Source: Raffaelea ambrosiae
Taxonomy: Eukaryota > Ascomycota > Sordariomycetes > Ophiostomatales > Ophiostomataceae
Assembly: GCA_002778195.1 (NCBI GenBank)
Contig: PCDI01000006.1
Span: forward strand, 501,950 to 565,949
Reading direction: 5' to 3'
Length of the DNA stretch: 64,000 bases
In this document: positions 34,313 to 45,023 of the stretch, piece by piece
Position numbering within the stretch: position 1 is the stretch's first letter
Layout of the letters: each line of letters begins with the position of its first letter
The notes under the pieces: model-generated
Database searches by the model: none
What the model saw: the letters and a program-made list of their open reading frames with translations, nothing else
Told to the model about the DNA's origin: nothing
Made by a program: the position numbers and the translations under genes

Positions 34313-36574
34313 TTAGTAGGCTTGGCCTGGAACAGGCTTGCGACCGATGGACTGTCCTCCGCTCGGGCGACGATGCTGCTGTGGTTGCCGTTGCTGCTGT
34401 TGTTGGCTCATCTGGCTGGGACCCGGTGGCGTGACGCGGCGCGCGCTCATGCCGCCGGGGCTCTGGGGCCGGCTTGGGGGACGGCCTTGGTACCGAGGGC
34501 CAGGCGACTGCGGACGACCACCACCGGGAGCGGGGCTCTGTGACCGGCTGCCCGGACGAGCACCGTACGGCGACTGCGGACGCGGCTGCATGGGGCCGCG
34601 CTGGCCGTTGGGGCCAGGGCCCGGACGGGGACCACGGCCACCCTGGGGGGTGATCGGACGGCCCTGCTGGCCGCTGGGATTGACGGGCGGGCCACGGCGG
34701 CCGCCACCGGGAGCAGGACGGGGCTTCACAGGGCGCGTAGACAGGCAGGTACGCGGCACCACACCCTGCTGCGAGCGGTCAAGGCGGATGCAGAGAGCCT
34801 GGTGGTGTTAGTAGAGTGAAGATATTGCAAGAGGAACAAGAACGCGAAAGAGTGAACGTACCCATCCGTCATCGTATTCGTGGAGAAGACGGACAAGCTG
34901 GCCGGCGCGCAGTTCCAATTCATCCTCGAGCGTGGGCTTGAAGTCGAGCTGGACGCGGTGGACAGTGGAGATGGCCGGGCCGCCGGCAGCAGCAATGGCG
35001 GCCGCGCTGGCAGACGGAGCCACGTTCTGGCCAGAGGCGACAGAGTTGACGCTGAACTCGGTGCCCGACGGGCTGGGGGGCACGGGGCTGAGGCTGGTGC
35101 CGATGGTGGGCGGGGTGAGGGTCAGATCCAGAGCCTTGGGGCCGTCCTTGCGGGTGGAGGCCTTGCGCGTGAGCGAAGACGGCGCATCTGCAGACGAAGA
35201 CGACTGGGAGGAGAAAGCACCGGCCGCACCCACGGCGGCCGTTGAGGAAGCCGTGGCGGCAATGGGCGAAATGTTGAGCGGCGAGGGCGACGACAGGACG
35301 CTGCCAAACTCGTCGCTGCTGGCCGTCGAGCTGTGGGGCGAGTGGGCGAGGTTGGCCGTCGAGTCGTTGGGGTGGGCAAAGGGGTCGACGCGCTTGGCCG
35401 TGTCGCCAAAGGGGTTGCCGGAGCTGGTCGACGGCCGTTCCCAGGTGCTGGCGCCCGGAGCGCGCGCAGACCGCGGCGAGGTGTCCTGCAGGGCAATGGC
35501 TGGGCCGCGGCTGGTCCGGCGGTCGGGGTAGGACGCCGGCGACAGATGGTCCTTGTTCTGGTAGTGCGAGGCCGCCATGGCAGCGCCGCCACCGGCACCG
35601 GCACCGGCAGCACCGGCCGCCACGGCACCGCCGCTAATCCAGTTCGGCAGGAACTGCGTGACGGGGCGCAGACTGAGGCGCGGCGCCAAGGGCGACGTCC
35701 GGCTGGTCGTCGGCGCGCCCGTGTCAAAGTACGACCCTGAGTGGGCAGCGGCCACAGGAGGCACGGCGGTGGTGCCGGCTCCCGCTGCCGCCCGGCTGCC
35801 GTAGGGGCCGTGCATCTTCTCGTCGTCGGCCAGCCGCTGGCGCTGGGCCTGCTTCTGGCGCTTGCGGAACAGCAGGAACACCAGCAGGCCCACCACAAAG
35901 AGACCGCCCAGCACGCCAATGGCGATGCCGGCCTTGGTGCCCGCGCTGCTGCCGCTGTCGCTGCTGCTGCTGCTGCTCGAGTCCGCCGACGAGCTCGCCG
36001 TAGAGCTGCTGGCGGTCACGCTGGTGGGCGTGCCCACCATGGCCGTCGTCTGCGCCGAGGTGCTCGTGGCCATGGTCGTGCGCGTGTCCACAGTGAGCAC
36101 GCTGTCGGTGGCTGCTGCCGTCGTCGCGTCGATCGAGCTGCTGGTGTCGGACGCCGCGTTTACGGCCGCCGTCTTTTGCTTGGCTGTCGCTGTCGTCTTG
36201 GCCGTCTCGCTGCTTGCCGACGTCGTCTCTTCGTCTGCCTTTACCGTGGCCGTCTCGGTCTTTTTGGTGCTGCTGCTGCTGCTGGATGTCGTGTGCTTGG
36301 GCGTGGCCGTTGCCTGGGTGGTCTGCGTTGCTGCTGCTGCCGTCGTTGTCGGCGTCTCGGTCTCGGTGGCATCATCGCCACCCAGAGTCTTCAGCGCGCC
36401 TGTGTATCCGCTCGGCGTCTGTGTCGTGTAGACCGTCTTGACAATGGTGAGTGGGGATCGCTCCTCAAAAACGCCGCCGACGGCGCTGGTGACGGTGTCC
36501 CAGATGTCGCGGCGCTCGTCATTGTGCTGGTGCGCCTCCGCATGGCGGTGCGCATGGACGTGTCGGTGAGCCAT
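34313..36574 (-). CDS. single-pass membrane protein with C-terminal SH3 domain
   Basis: Likely a plasma-membrane adaptor or sensor. Exons 36574-34862 and 34798-34313 give 732 residues. The N-terminus is His-rich (MAHRHVHAHRHAEAHQHN) and shows no classical signal peptide. Residues about 65-212 are Ser/Thr-rich, suiting an O-glycosylated outer stalk. One membrane span lies at about 215-236 (GIAIGVLGGLFVVGLLVFLL), followed directly by RKRQKQAQRQR, which places the C-terminus inside the cell. A Ser/Pro-rich linker leads to an SH3 domain at about 538-592 (ALYDY-equivalent HRVQLDFKP, then ELRAGQLVRLLHEYDDGW, ending GVVPRTCL), which the intron splits. The tail is Pro/Gly/Gln/Arg-rich. The layout resembles yeast Fus1 and fungal Mid2-like sensors, but orthology is not established. 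Confidence 0.85.
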
Positions 36575-39500
36575 GTTGGCGGATCTCGTGTAAATGACTG
36601 AAGCGGGTCGGTCCTGGCGAGAGAGAAGGGGGGCGGAAACAAAAAAAATGCGAAGTATGTCTGTTTTGAGATTTCGAGCTCGATGTCGTCGGGGATTCGA
36701 GGAGTAGATGCTTGGCAAAAGAGAGAGCAAGCTGCTGGTCTTGTTCGGCCTGGACCAGGTGAGTCGAATCGGGGCGTAGAAAACGAGCGTGATCGAGTGC
36801 GAAAAAAGAAAGCAACCCGGGCGAAAAAACAACAACAAACAAACAAACACTGCAAAAAAAAGGAAAGTAGTGTTGCCGAAAAAAAATAAGGAGTGACTAA
36901 AAGAAGGTAGGGGAGTCGATCGACGTCTCAAGCCGCCTGCAGAATCATCTGAAGAGAGCGAGAAGAAAGCAAAAGCGAGCAAGAAAGGAACGAAAGAGAG
37001 GATGACCTGCAGAAAGAGAGGGTAGGAGAAGCGGCACTCCGAAGAAAGAATGTAACGAGAGGTGTGCGTGTGCGAGAACCCGAGAGAGAGGAGGGAAGCG
37101 CCCCAGAAGAAGAAAAAGAGGAGACAGCGCTTTCTGGCTTCGCTCACAGAGAAGCGCCATTTCCCCCATCGCCCATGTCACGTCGTCTGTCCACGCCGTC
37201 CACGCGCATATCCACCCTGGGAGACGACCAGCAGAGAACCTTCCCAATCCATCCCATGCTCCATCCATACAGACTCCAAGCATCTTCAGCTCAGGGATCC
37301 ACCACCGCCGTCATATTACTCGAAAAGGGTGTGTCCTCCCCTGTCCCTGGCTAGGACCACCCTTGGCGTCATCCCCATCCACCCACCCCAGTCAAACAAA
37401 AACCAGAATGAAGGTCGCCCTAGAAAGGAATAAGACGGGCTGTGCACCCCAGTCGGTCCCCCAGGCAGGAAAAATGTGACTCGCGCACGCCCAACAACAG
37501 CCATCAATCAAGCAAGCAAGCCCGACACTATTCAAGAGCGTGTTTTTTTTTTTTTTGTTGTTGGCCGTCCCGTTTGGCACTATTGGCAGTCGAGACGCAC
37601 CAAGAGAGGAATAAAAACAGGCACTGGAAAAAAGAGGCGCGCCGCCATCTACACCGACGCACGGGTCGTTGTCCGTGGCAGTTGCTGTGGTCCTGTGTCT
37701 GTGGTCCTGCGGAGGTTCAGTGTTGGTCCGAGTTGAGCCGTAACCCCCAAGTTCAGGGCGACTCGTGCTTGCTTGTGCACAAGCCGTTGTGCTCCTGGCA
37801 CAACAGAAGCCCACAGCACATATCTCCGAAGTGGCTCTATGGCCATCGTAAGATGCGTCGTGTTCGTTCTCCGGCCAAACAGAAAAAAAGCAATGCTCGC
37901 AAAAGAGCTAAACACAAAAGACCCAGGGGCACACCACACAAACTTGTCGTCCCTTGCAGATCCTTACGGAATGCGGGTGGGATTAGCGTGGGGCAGTCCA
38001 GGCACCAGACGCTGTTGATTGGCCATATCTGTCTGGCATGGGATGCCAGGTTCCTGGTTGGGTGGCCAATAAGCGAAATGAACCCGGCAGGGGTGGTGTG
38101 AAGCTCTGTGATGAGAGGAAACAGAGCCGAGCAGCGCCTTTCTGCGCGGAAGAAGCTCCCAATGTTTCCCTGTTTTCTGGTCTTCTTTCTGGCCGGGTTT
38201 TCTTTGGGGGGCCCTTCATTCCAGTCTCTTGTTTGGGTGGCATTCCGTGATTCTCTCGACGTCATGTGGAGAGCGTGAGGAGCAACAAGCATACTCTGAG
38301 ACACACGGCTCTGTCCCACGCCTGCCCACAGATGCGATCGCGATTGTGACCGGATCTGTGCTCTGTCGAGTGGTTGATTCCCATGTGTTTGTTTGTGTGT
38401 CTTGAGGTTTCGTATTCTTCTCCTCGTGGAAAAGGGACGGATTGTTCCTCGGCAGAGCCCCCTTTTTTTTCTGACAGCTTGTTCCGCCTGCGGACTGCGG
38501 TCGTGCCTGCCAGGTTCGGACGGACCAGCTGGGGAAGGAGCGTCTGATCTCTGTGTGCTCGTACTCGTACATACATACATAGTAGTTAGTACGATACATA
38601 CTCGTAGTACTAATTATGTCCGTACCTTCCTGTTCCAAGGAAAATCCTCTCTTGTTTCGAAACACCCCCGAAAGACCAAAAACAACGTTTTAAAATTCTG
38701 ATCTGCCGGAATCTACTCTCGTGGGGATTTTTCTTCATCCCAATTTCGAGCCTCCGAATTCTTGTCTGCGCAACGCCAAATCGCAAAACAAAACAACCAA
38801 AGAAAGAACCTGTTTCGTGCAAGTGCACGGGAAATACTACCACGTAAAATACATTTTAGCATTTCCTCCATGCCCGTGAAACAACGGACTGCAAGGCCGT
38901 GCGTTCTGCAAGGAAACGGCATTCTTTGTTTTTCCTCACTCTTCAGCACCCATTTTTTCAACTGGCCAAAGACTGAGCACACCGCTTCCCTGAACAAGGT
39001 TCAGGCCACAGTGGGCTGCAGGCTGCAGGCTGCAGGAAACGAAAAAGGAAGAAGGAAAGAAAAAGCATACAAAGTACATCGCTGTTGGCAACTTGGCATG
39101 TGCACAGACTGTCCCGCTGAGTCTCTCACTTTTTTTTTTCTCTTTCCTGGACGGCCAAGCTCTTGGGGTTACATGCACCTGTAGTAGCCCAACATGGCAG
39201 ACATGCATGATGCAGGACAGAGGCAGGTCCCTCTTTCACATTTTTTCGTCTTTTCCCTCGTGCATGCAACGGCGGTCCAACAAAAAATGCAACCCTCCCG
39301 CTGTCCGTTGGATGGAGAAAAAGAGAAGCCCACAACGCCCACAATCAATGGCAGGTCGCATCCACGGAGACCCCCCAAGTTTGCTCGTCTTGTCTTGGTC
39401 TGTCTTGGGGTGTTTGATTTTTCCGTTCTTCCGTTCTTCCGTTCTTCCATATGTGTCTCTCTGCAAGGACGAGTCTGTTTGATCCTGCGATAAGGCTTGG

Positions 39501-40280
39501 GGTCTGGAAGCGCACAGAAAGCAATATTCCTCTCTATTTAGCATGTTGTTGGGTTGCAGGTGTGGCTTGCACAAGGACCCCCCCTACAGTGGAAGGTTTG
39601 ATTGCTATGTACTTTTTTTTTGTGCCTTTTCTTTTTTTTCTTCTTGTTTGCCCTTATTTTGCGTTCAAATACGCGATCGCCCCCTGGACATGGAGGCTTA
39701 GAGGCTTGTTCAATTGAGGGCAATGCATTAAATATGAAATAGTGTAATACCAGAATTGGCATGCAAAAGAGACGCGTATTGGTGTGCCCCGCCCATGTTT
39801 AAATGAGGGCCCTGCAGAAAGAAAAAAGGACACCAAAAGACCGAAAAGATACAAAGCCACCGGGCTAACAAGGGCAGCCATACCAAAACAACAACACCCT
39901 ATCCAAGGATAGGGTGCTATGAATAGCTCTTTTTAGTGCCTCTTTCGGCCAGGTCATCCCTATCTGCTAGACCACACACGAACAAACACCGGGTCCCGAC
40001 AAAAGACAGGACAGCATACGCAAGGCAGTCTACGAATAAGATACTCGGGCTACGAGTACAGAGGTCAGGAATCTCGTGTTTTTGATGTCATAGTTCAACT
40101 GCTTTGATGCGCCGTTTTCTCCCGTGCCATGCCCGCCGTCTATATCGCGTAAACAGAAACTTCGACAAAATAACATACATGTGACCTTCCGGTCCAAACA
40201 AATGCTCGCTCTCTCGACCCATTTTTTGGTTTGCTCGTAATATCTTGTTCTTTTGCTTGTTCTCCTACATACGCCCCTAT
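36575..40280. other. 3.7-kb spacer with repeats and an extended TACATAGTA motif copy
   Basis: No gene is recognised; the left part carries the SH3 gene promoter. It contains an extended motif copy (38558-38616), three copies of TTCCGTTC (39421-39444), and purine-rich stretches near 36780-37130. Open frames at 37442-38101 and 37837-38580 overlap on opposite strands and look arbitrary. Confidence 0.5.
38558..38616. repeat. extended copy of the TACATAGTA motif
   Basis: GCTCGTACTCGTACATACAT is followed by ACATAGTAGTTAGTACGATA and CATACTCGTAGTACTAATTA. It shares the core CGTACATACATAGTAGT with the copy at 7056-7072, some 31 kb away. Confidence 0.7.
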
Positions 40281-42605
40281 TTACGTGGATGGAGGCTGCC
40301 GCTGTTGGCCCCAACCAGTTTGCCCCTGTCCCTGGCCATAGTACCCATACGCAGCTGCATTGAAACCAGGAGCTCCCGCCGACGGCTGCTGCTGTTGCGG
40401 CTGCACGCCCGGCCACGCTGGCTGCGCCTGCTGCTGGGCTGATTGGCCGTAGTACTGCTGCTGAGCCTGCGGCTGTTGGGGGTATCCGTAGTTGCTCGGA
40501 GCCGCGCCATACGCAGCCGGAAGCTGCTGAGCCGGTGCTTGGTATGGATAGCCACTAGGTCTCTGTTGCTGTTGCTGCTGCTGCTGCTGTTGCTGTTGCT
40601 GTTGTTGTTGTTGTTGCCAGTTGTTGATCAAAGCAGCCGCCGCCGCAACCGCTGCCGCTGGTGGCGGCGGCACCACGCCCGAGCCCGTCTGTGCCGGCGG
40701 CGGCGGCAGAGGGAACGGCATGCCAGCAAACGGCCATGGCGCAACGTTCGACTGTGACGCAGGTTGTGGGGGGAGGGCTGGCGGATGAGATGCAGGCTGT
40801 CCCTGCTGTCCGTACGGCTGTTGAGGCGGTTGGTATGACTGCTGGTTATGTTGTTGCTGTTGTTGCGGCTGCTGTTGCGGCTGCTGTTGCTGTCCATAAC
40901 GGTTCTGCGAGTAGCCTCCTCGGCCACCGCCGCCGCCACCGCCGCCACGACCACCACCACCCCGGCCAAATCCTCCTCCTCGGCCACGGTCTCGGTAGCC
41001 CCGGCCGCCACCTCTTCCGCCTCCTCGAAAGTTGTTCTGTCCACGGAAGGGCGAGTCACCAACACCGCCTCCACCACCCCCGCTGGACGACGGTGGGCGC
41101 GCAGGCTGGCCTTGGCCAAAATTGGCCGGCCTGGTCAGCGGCTTATACGGTCCGTCTTCGTCGTCGTCGTACTGCAGGCCGCTGCTGCCGCCGCCACTGC
41201 CGCCACCGCTGCCAACCTCATTCCGCAGGGGATGGGGGCCTCTGTCCTTGCGACCCTTGTTGTTGCCCGCTGCACCCCCCCGTTTTTTTGCCTTGAGCTC
41301 CCGCTTATATGCCGCCTCCTTCTCGTCGTCCGAGAACTCGGCCTCGTCCGCGGGGATCTCTTCATCGTGCAGGTTGCTGGCGTCCGAGCCTTTGATGTTG
41401 CGCAGCTCTTCCGTAAACACAAACACGGCGTGCTTGGTAGGGTAGTAGATGTCGTGGCCCGTAACCAGCCCATCCTTGGCGATGTCCTCCTCTTGCGCAA
41501 ACCGCAACACATACATTGGCCCGCGCACATTGCCAATCACGTCGGCCACAACGCCAATCACTGTCCGGTCCGCTTTGCAGAGTACCGACCCGGCATCCAG
41601 GACCCGGTATGCCCCATCCGTGTTGCCCTTAATCACTGCCGAGTTCTCCACAATGTGCATAATCGGCCCCAACAGCACGACCTCGTCGGTGGCCTCGAGC
41701 GTGACCTCTGGCTTGGGCGGAGCTGTTTCGGGAATCTCGTTCTTGCTCCGTAAGCCCGCCTCGCCGTTGCCTCGCCGGCCGTCTTCGTCGTCCGAGTCGT
41801 CCATCGCCGATTCCATCATCAGCCGGACCGTCTCCTGCACGCTGAGCAGGTCGCCAGCGGTCTCTTCTTCGTCTGAGTCGTCTGAATCATCCGAGCTGTC
41901 CGACGACGAGGATGACTCGTAGGGAGATGAGTCTTCTTCCCACTCCGCCCCCTCGGCACCGTCTTGTTCCTCGCCTTCCTGGGCCCCCTCAGGAGCAGCT
42001 GTGTTCGGGTCGACGTCCATCGTGCTGTTCAGCGCAGCATCCAGTGCGTCGGTTACGTGAGAAGCACTCGCGATCTCTTCTGCTGTGTTTGTTCCTTCGG
42101 TCGTCTCTTTTTCTTCGGCTGTCTCGGCTGCGCCTGCTGCCTTGGCCGTCACTCCATCAGGAGCCTCATGTTTTCCCGGAGCTTCGTCGTTCACTGCAGA
42201 AGCCTTGTCGATTGTCTCTTTTGGAGCCTTTGGGTCGGCCTCCTTGCTTTCAGCCGTGTCGGTGCTCTCCATCTTTACATCGCCGTCGCCTGCAGCTGCC
42301 GCCTCCTTTGGCTTCTCGTCTGCGGTATCGATCTGCATGTCATGGTCACAGTCTTCCTTTGTAGTCTCATTTTCCGTAGTTTCGTGTGTTGGCTCTACTC
42401 TCGCTGGCGTTTCTCTTGCCGGTTCTTGGGGTTCAGAATCGCCCATAGTGACTTCTGTGTGGTCCCCAGTCGTTGCGTCCCCCGTCTTGGCTGCTGCTTC
42501 GTCCACTTCGACCTTGAGAGGTGTCTCAGCTGCTGTGGCCACTGCTACGGGCTGCTCGATTGACTGTTCTGAGCCCAGCCCAGGAATTAAAACGGGAGTC
42601 GTCAT
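40281..42605 (-). CDS. naf1: H/ACA ribonucleoprotein assembly factor Naf1
   Basis: Nuclear assembly factor that loads the pseudouridine synthase Cbf5 onto nascent H/ACA snoRNAs before Gar1 replaces it. Single exon, 774 residues. The first ~300 residues are acidic and rich in Glu, Ala and Thr. The Gar1-like beta-barrel lies at roughly residues 305-400, with VVLLGPIMHIVENSAVIKG, a CKADRTVIGVVADVIGNVRG stretch and YVLRFAQ, as in Naf1. It is followed by an acidic stretch (DEAEFSDDEKEAAYKRELKA) and then RG/GGG repeats typical of RNA-binding tails. The C-terminus is Gln/Pro-rich with a ~19-residue poly-Gln run (about 40562-40620). The N-terminal ATG gives MTTPVLIPGL; an in-frame codon 33 bases upstream is not needed. 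Divergent from alg9. Confidence 0.92.
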   Translation of the reverse strand: MTTPVLIPGLGSEQSIEQPVAVATAAETPLKVEVDEAAAKTGDATTGDHTEVTMGDSEPQEPARETPARVEPTHETTENETTKEDCDHDMQIDTADEKPKEAAAAGDGDVKMESTDTAESKEADPKAPKETIDKASAVNDEAPGKHEAPDGVTAKAAGAAETAEEKETTEGTNTAEEIASASHVTDALDAALNSTMDVDPNTAAPEGAQEGEEQDGAEGAEWEEDSSPYESSSSSDSSDDSDDSDEEETAGDLLSVQETVRLMMESAMDDSDDEDGRRGNGEAGLRSKNEIPETAPPKPEVTLEATDEVVLLGPIMHIVENSAVIKGNTDGAYRVLDAGSVLCKADRTVIGVVADVIGNVRGPMYVLRFAQEEDIAKDGLVTGHDIYYPTKHAVFVFTEELRNIKGSDASNLHDEEIPADEAEFSDDEKEAAYKRELKAKKRGGAAGNNKGRKDRGPHPLRNEVGSGGGSGGGSSGLQYDDDEDGPYKPLTRPANFGQGQPARPPSSSGGGGGGVGDSPFRGQNNFRGGGRGGGRGYRDRGRGGGFGRGGGGRGGGGGGGGRGGYSQNRYGQQQQPQQQPQQQQQHNQQSYQPPQQPYGQQGQPASHPPALPPQPASQSNVAPWPFAGMPFPLPPPPAQTGSGVVPPPPAAAVAAAAALINNWQQQQQQQQQQQQQQQQQQRPSGYPYQAPAQQLPAAYGAAPSNYGYPQQPQAQQQYYGQSAQQQAQPAWPGVQPQQQQPSAGAPGFNAAAYGYYGQGQGQTGWGQQRQPPST
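40562..40620. repeat. CAG/CAA repeat coding for poly-Gln in naf1
   Basis: About 19 consecutive Gln codons on the minus strand, a CAG/CAA mixture that is in frame within naf1. Such tracts often vary in length between strains. Confidence 0.85.
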
Positions 42606-43016
42606 TGTGTGTAAGAAGGACCAAAAAAAAAGAAACAATCAGTTCGTTCTTGTCTAATTGCTCTACCTTGACAGAACAGGGCCTTGACAGAACAGGGAGA
42701 AAAGAGACAAAAAAAAAACCTGCGAACCTGAACTTGACGCGATAAGGAACTTTTTCTGCCAGCAAAATTTCTTATCGGTCGGAGAAAAGTGGCCCGTGGC
42801 TCCGGCGTCCCTGACCACCAAACGGTGCGCCTTCCCCCAACGGAGCTAGCGCGTCGCTCCTGCTGGCTACAACAGCTATGATCTCAACCAAGCTTGTGTT
42901 TGCCCAGGCGGTCATTCGCTGTACTTTTTGTTGGGGCCGGTCCCTCCATCTCGTGAAGCTTCACACCTCGCATTTTTACGACTGAACCTGCTCGGCGCAC
43001 GCCCTAGCATGGCACA
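42606..43016. promoter_or_regulatory. divergent promoter region, naf1 / alg9
   Basis: A 411-bp interval lies between two divergent start codons, the shortest shared promoter in the window. It holds a direct repeat (TTGACAGAACAGG twice, near 42668-42695). No binding site can be named with confidence. Confidence 0.5.
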
Positions 43017-45023
43017 ATGGCTCCTCCACGACCACCGAAGAAGGAATTTGTGCACCCTGAGGCCTCGCACGCCAAAAGAAAGTAAGTCGGCTCTATGTCT
43101 TCAAAACCCCCCACACCCCCCCCCTGTTTCTCCTCTCGTGTACCACGAGAGCACATGTCTGCACATGCTGACCCTGTTCTTACCCAGGAACACGAACCCC
43201 GGCGGAATAGAGCCCATCTCGGCGTTTTACATGTTCTTGGGCGCCAACCTCGTGTCCGCCTTGTTCGCCCCGATCCAAGACTGCGACGAGACCTTTAACT
43301 ACTGGGAGCCGACACACTACCTCGTTCATGGCTACGGCCTCCAGACCTGGGAATACTCGCCCGACTATGCTATCCGGAGCTGGTTCTACATTGGCCTGCA
43401 TGCCTTGGTGGCCGGGTTCCGGCGGCTTCTGCCGCAGTCGTCCAAGGTCGGCGAGTTCTACTTTGTGCGCTATGTATTCGCCTTCGTCTGCGCCCTCTGC
43501 CAGACGCTGATGTTCAGCGTCATCAGCGGCACGATCAACCCGCGCATCGGCCTCTTCTTTGTGCTGGCTCTCTGCAGCAGCCCGGGCAACTTCCACGCCA
43601 GCACCGCGTTTCTGCCGTCCACGTTTGCCATGTACGCTGTGATGCTGGGCGCCATGTCGTTCATGAACTGGCGTGGCGGCCTCAAGACGGTGCAGGGCAT
43701 GACGTGGTTTGGCGTGGCCGGCATCCTGGGCTGGCCCTTTGCGTGGGCTCTGTGCGTCCCCTTCCTGCTGGAGGAGTTCATTCTCGGCATTGGTGGCGGC
43801 CAGGAGGGCATATACGAGGGATTCATCCGTGGAGCACGTGGTTTCATTGCCACAGGCTTACTGGCCGTATGTGCCCAGAGACAGTCCACATGGGTCTTCC
43901 ATCTCCTCTGAAATGTTGTTACGACCTTTACTAACACAGCACTTCCCAGTTCTTCGATGCCGCCGTCAACACCTTCTTCTACAAGAAGGTTGTCGCCGCA
44001 GCTTGGAACATTGTCAGCTACAACGTTTTCTCCTCGAGCAGCGGCCCGGAACTCTACGGCACCGAACCGTGGACGTTCTACTTTAAGAACCTGGCGCTGA
44101 ACTTCAACATTTGGTTTGTGCTTGCCTTGGTCTCGCTGCCCCTCTTCGCCCTGCAGAAGATCATCGGCACCTCTAGGAAGGGCATCCTCTCGGGCATGCG
44201 CGCCATCGTCTTCCTCTTGCCGTTTTATATGTGGCTGGCCATCTTCACGCTGCAGCCGCACAAGGAGGAACGGTTCATGTATCCGGCCTACCCCTTCCTG
44301 GCCCTCAACGCCGCCATGGCCCTGCACATCCTGCTCGAAGGCTACGGCCAGAGCGCCCCGGGCACTCTGATGAGCAAGATCCCTGCCGGGCTCAAGCTTG
44401 TGACTGTACTGGGTGCCTTTGTGGCTTTCTTCCTCGTCAGTCTGCTCCGCATCTACGGCCTCTCGTCGGCCTACGGCGCACCGCTGTCCCTGTATAAGCC
44501 GCTGGGCGCACACCACCCGGCTGGCCAGGGAGGAGGCCTTGGCGGACCGGGGGATTTTGTGTGCTTCGGCAAGGATTGGTACCGGTTCCCGAACTCGTTC
44601 TTCTTGCCGCGCGGCATGCACGCCAAGTTCATCCGATCCGAATTCCGCGGACTGTTGCCGGGCGAGTTTTCGGAGGCCCGGACAGGCTTTGGCCTGTGGA
44701 GCGGCACATGGCTGCCGACGTCGGGCATGAACGACCAGAACCAGGAAGACAACGGCAAATACACGGACATTAAGCTGTGCGCGTTTCTTATCGACACACA
44801 GTTCCCCGAGAACAACAAGAAGGGTCTGGAACTGCCGCCCCGAGAACCAGACTACGTGGCCGACACGGAGCACTGGGATGTGGTGCAGTGCCTGCCGTTC
44901 CTGGACGCGGGCAACACGCCCTTTTTGCCCCGGGCGCTCTGGATTCCCAATTTGTCGTTCTTGCCGGAGCAGTTCCAGCGGAAATGGGGGCGGCACTGTC
45001 TATTGAGGCGGCGCGAGGAATGA
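43017..45023 (+). CDS. alg9: alpha-1,2-mannosyltransferase Alg9 (GT22)
   Basis: ER-membrane enzyme that adds the seventh and ninth mannoses to the dolichol-linked N-glycan precursor, using dolichol-phosphate mannose in the lumen. Exons 43017-43081, 43188-43866 and 43950-45023 give 605 residues, the usual length. The diagnostic luminal motif PIQDCDETFNYWEPTHYL lies near residue 45, with several hydrophobic spans after it. HKEERFMYPAYPFLALNA, the GT22 family signature, is in the third exon. The acceptor of intron 2 is the second of two nearby AGs; using the first would break the frame. The short first exon encodes a basic cytosolic start (APPRPPKKEF). Confidence 0.95.

Noticed and set aside
43470..44996. 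508-codon open frame antisense to alg9
   Set aside because: Shadow of the GC-rich alg9 exons; alg9 has the GT22 signature and correct splice sites.
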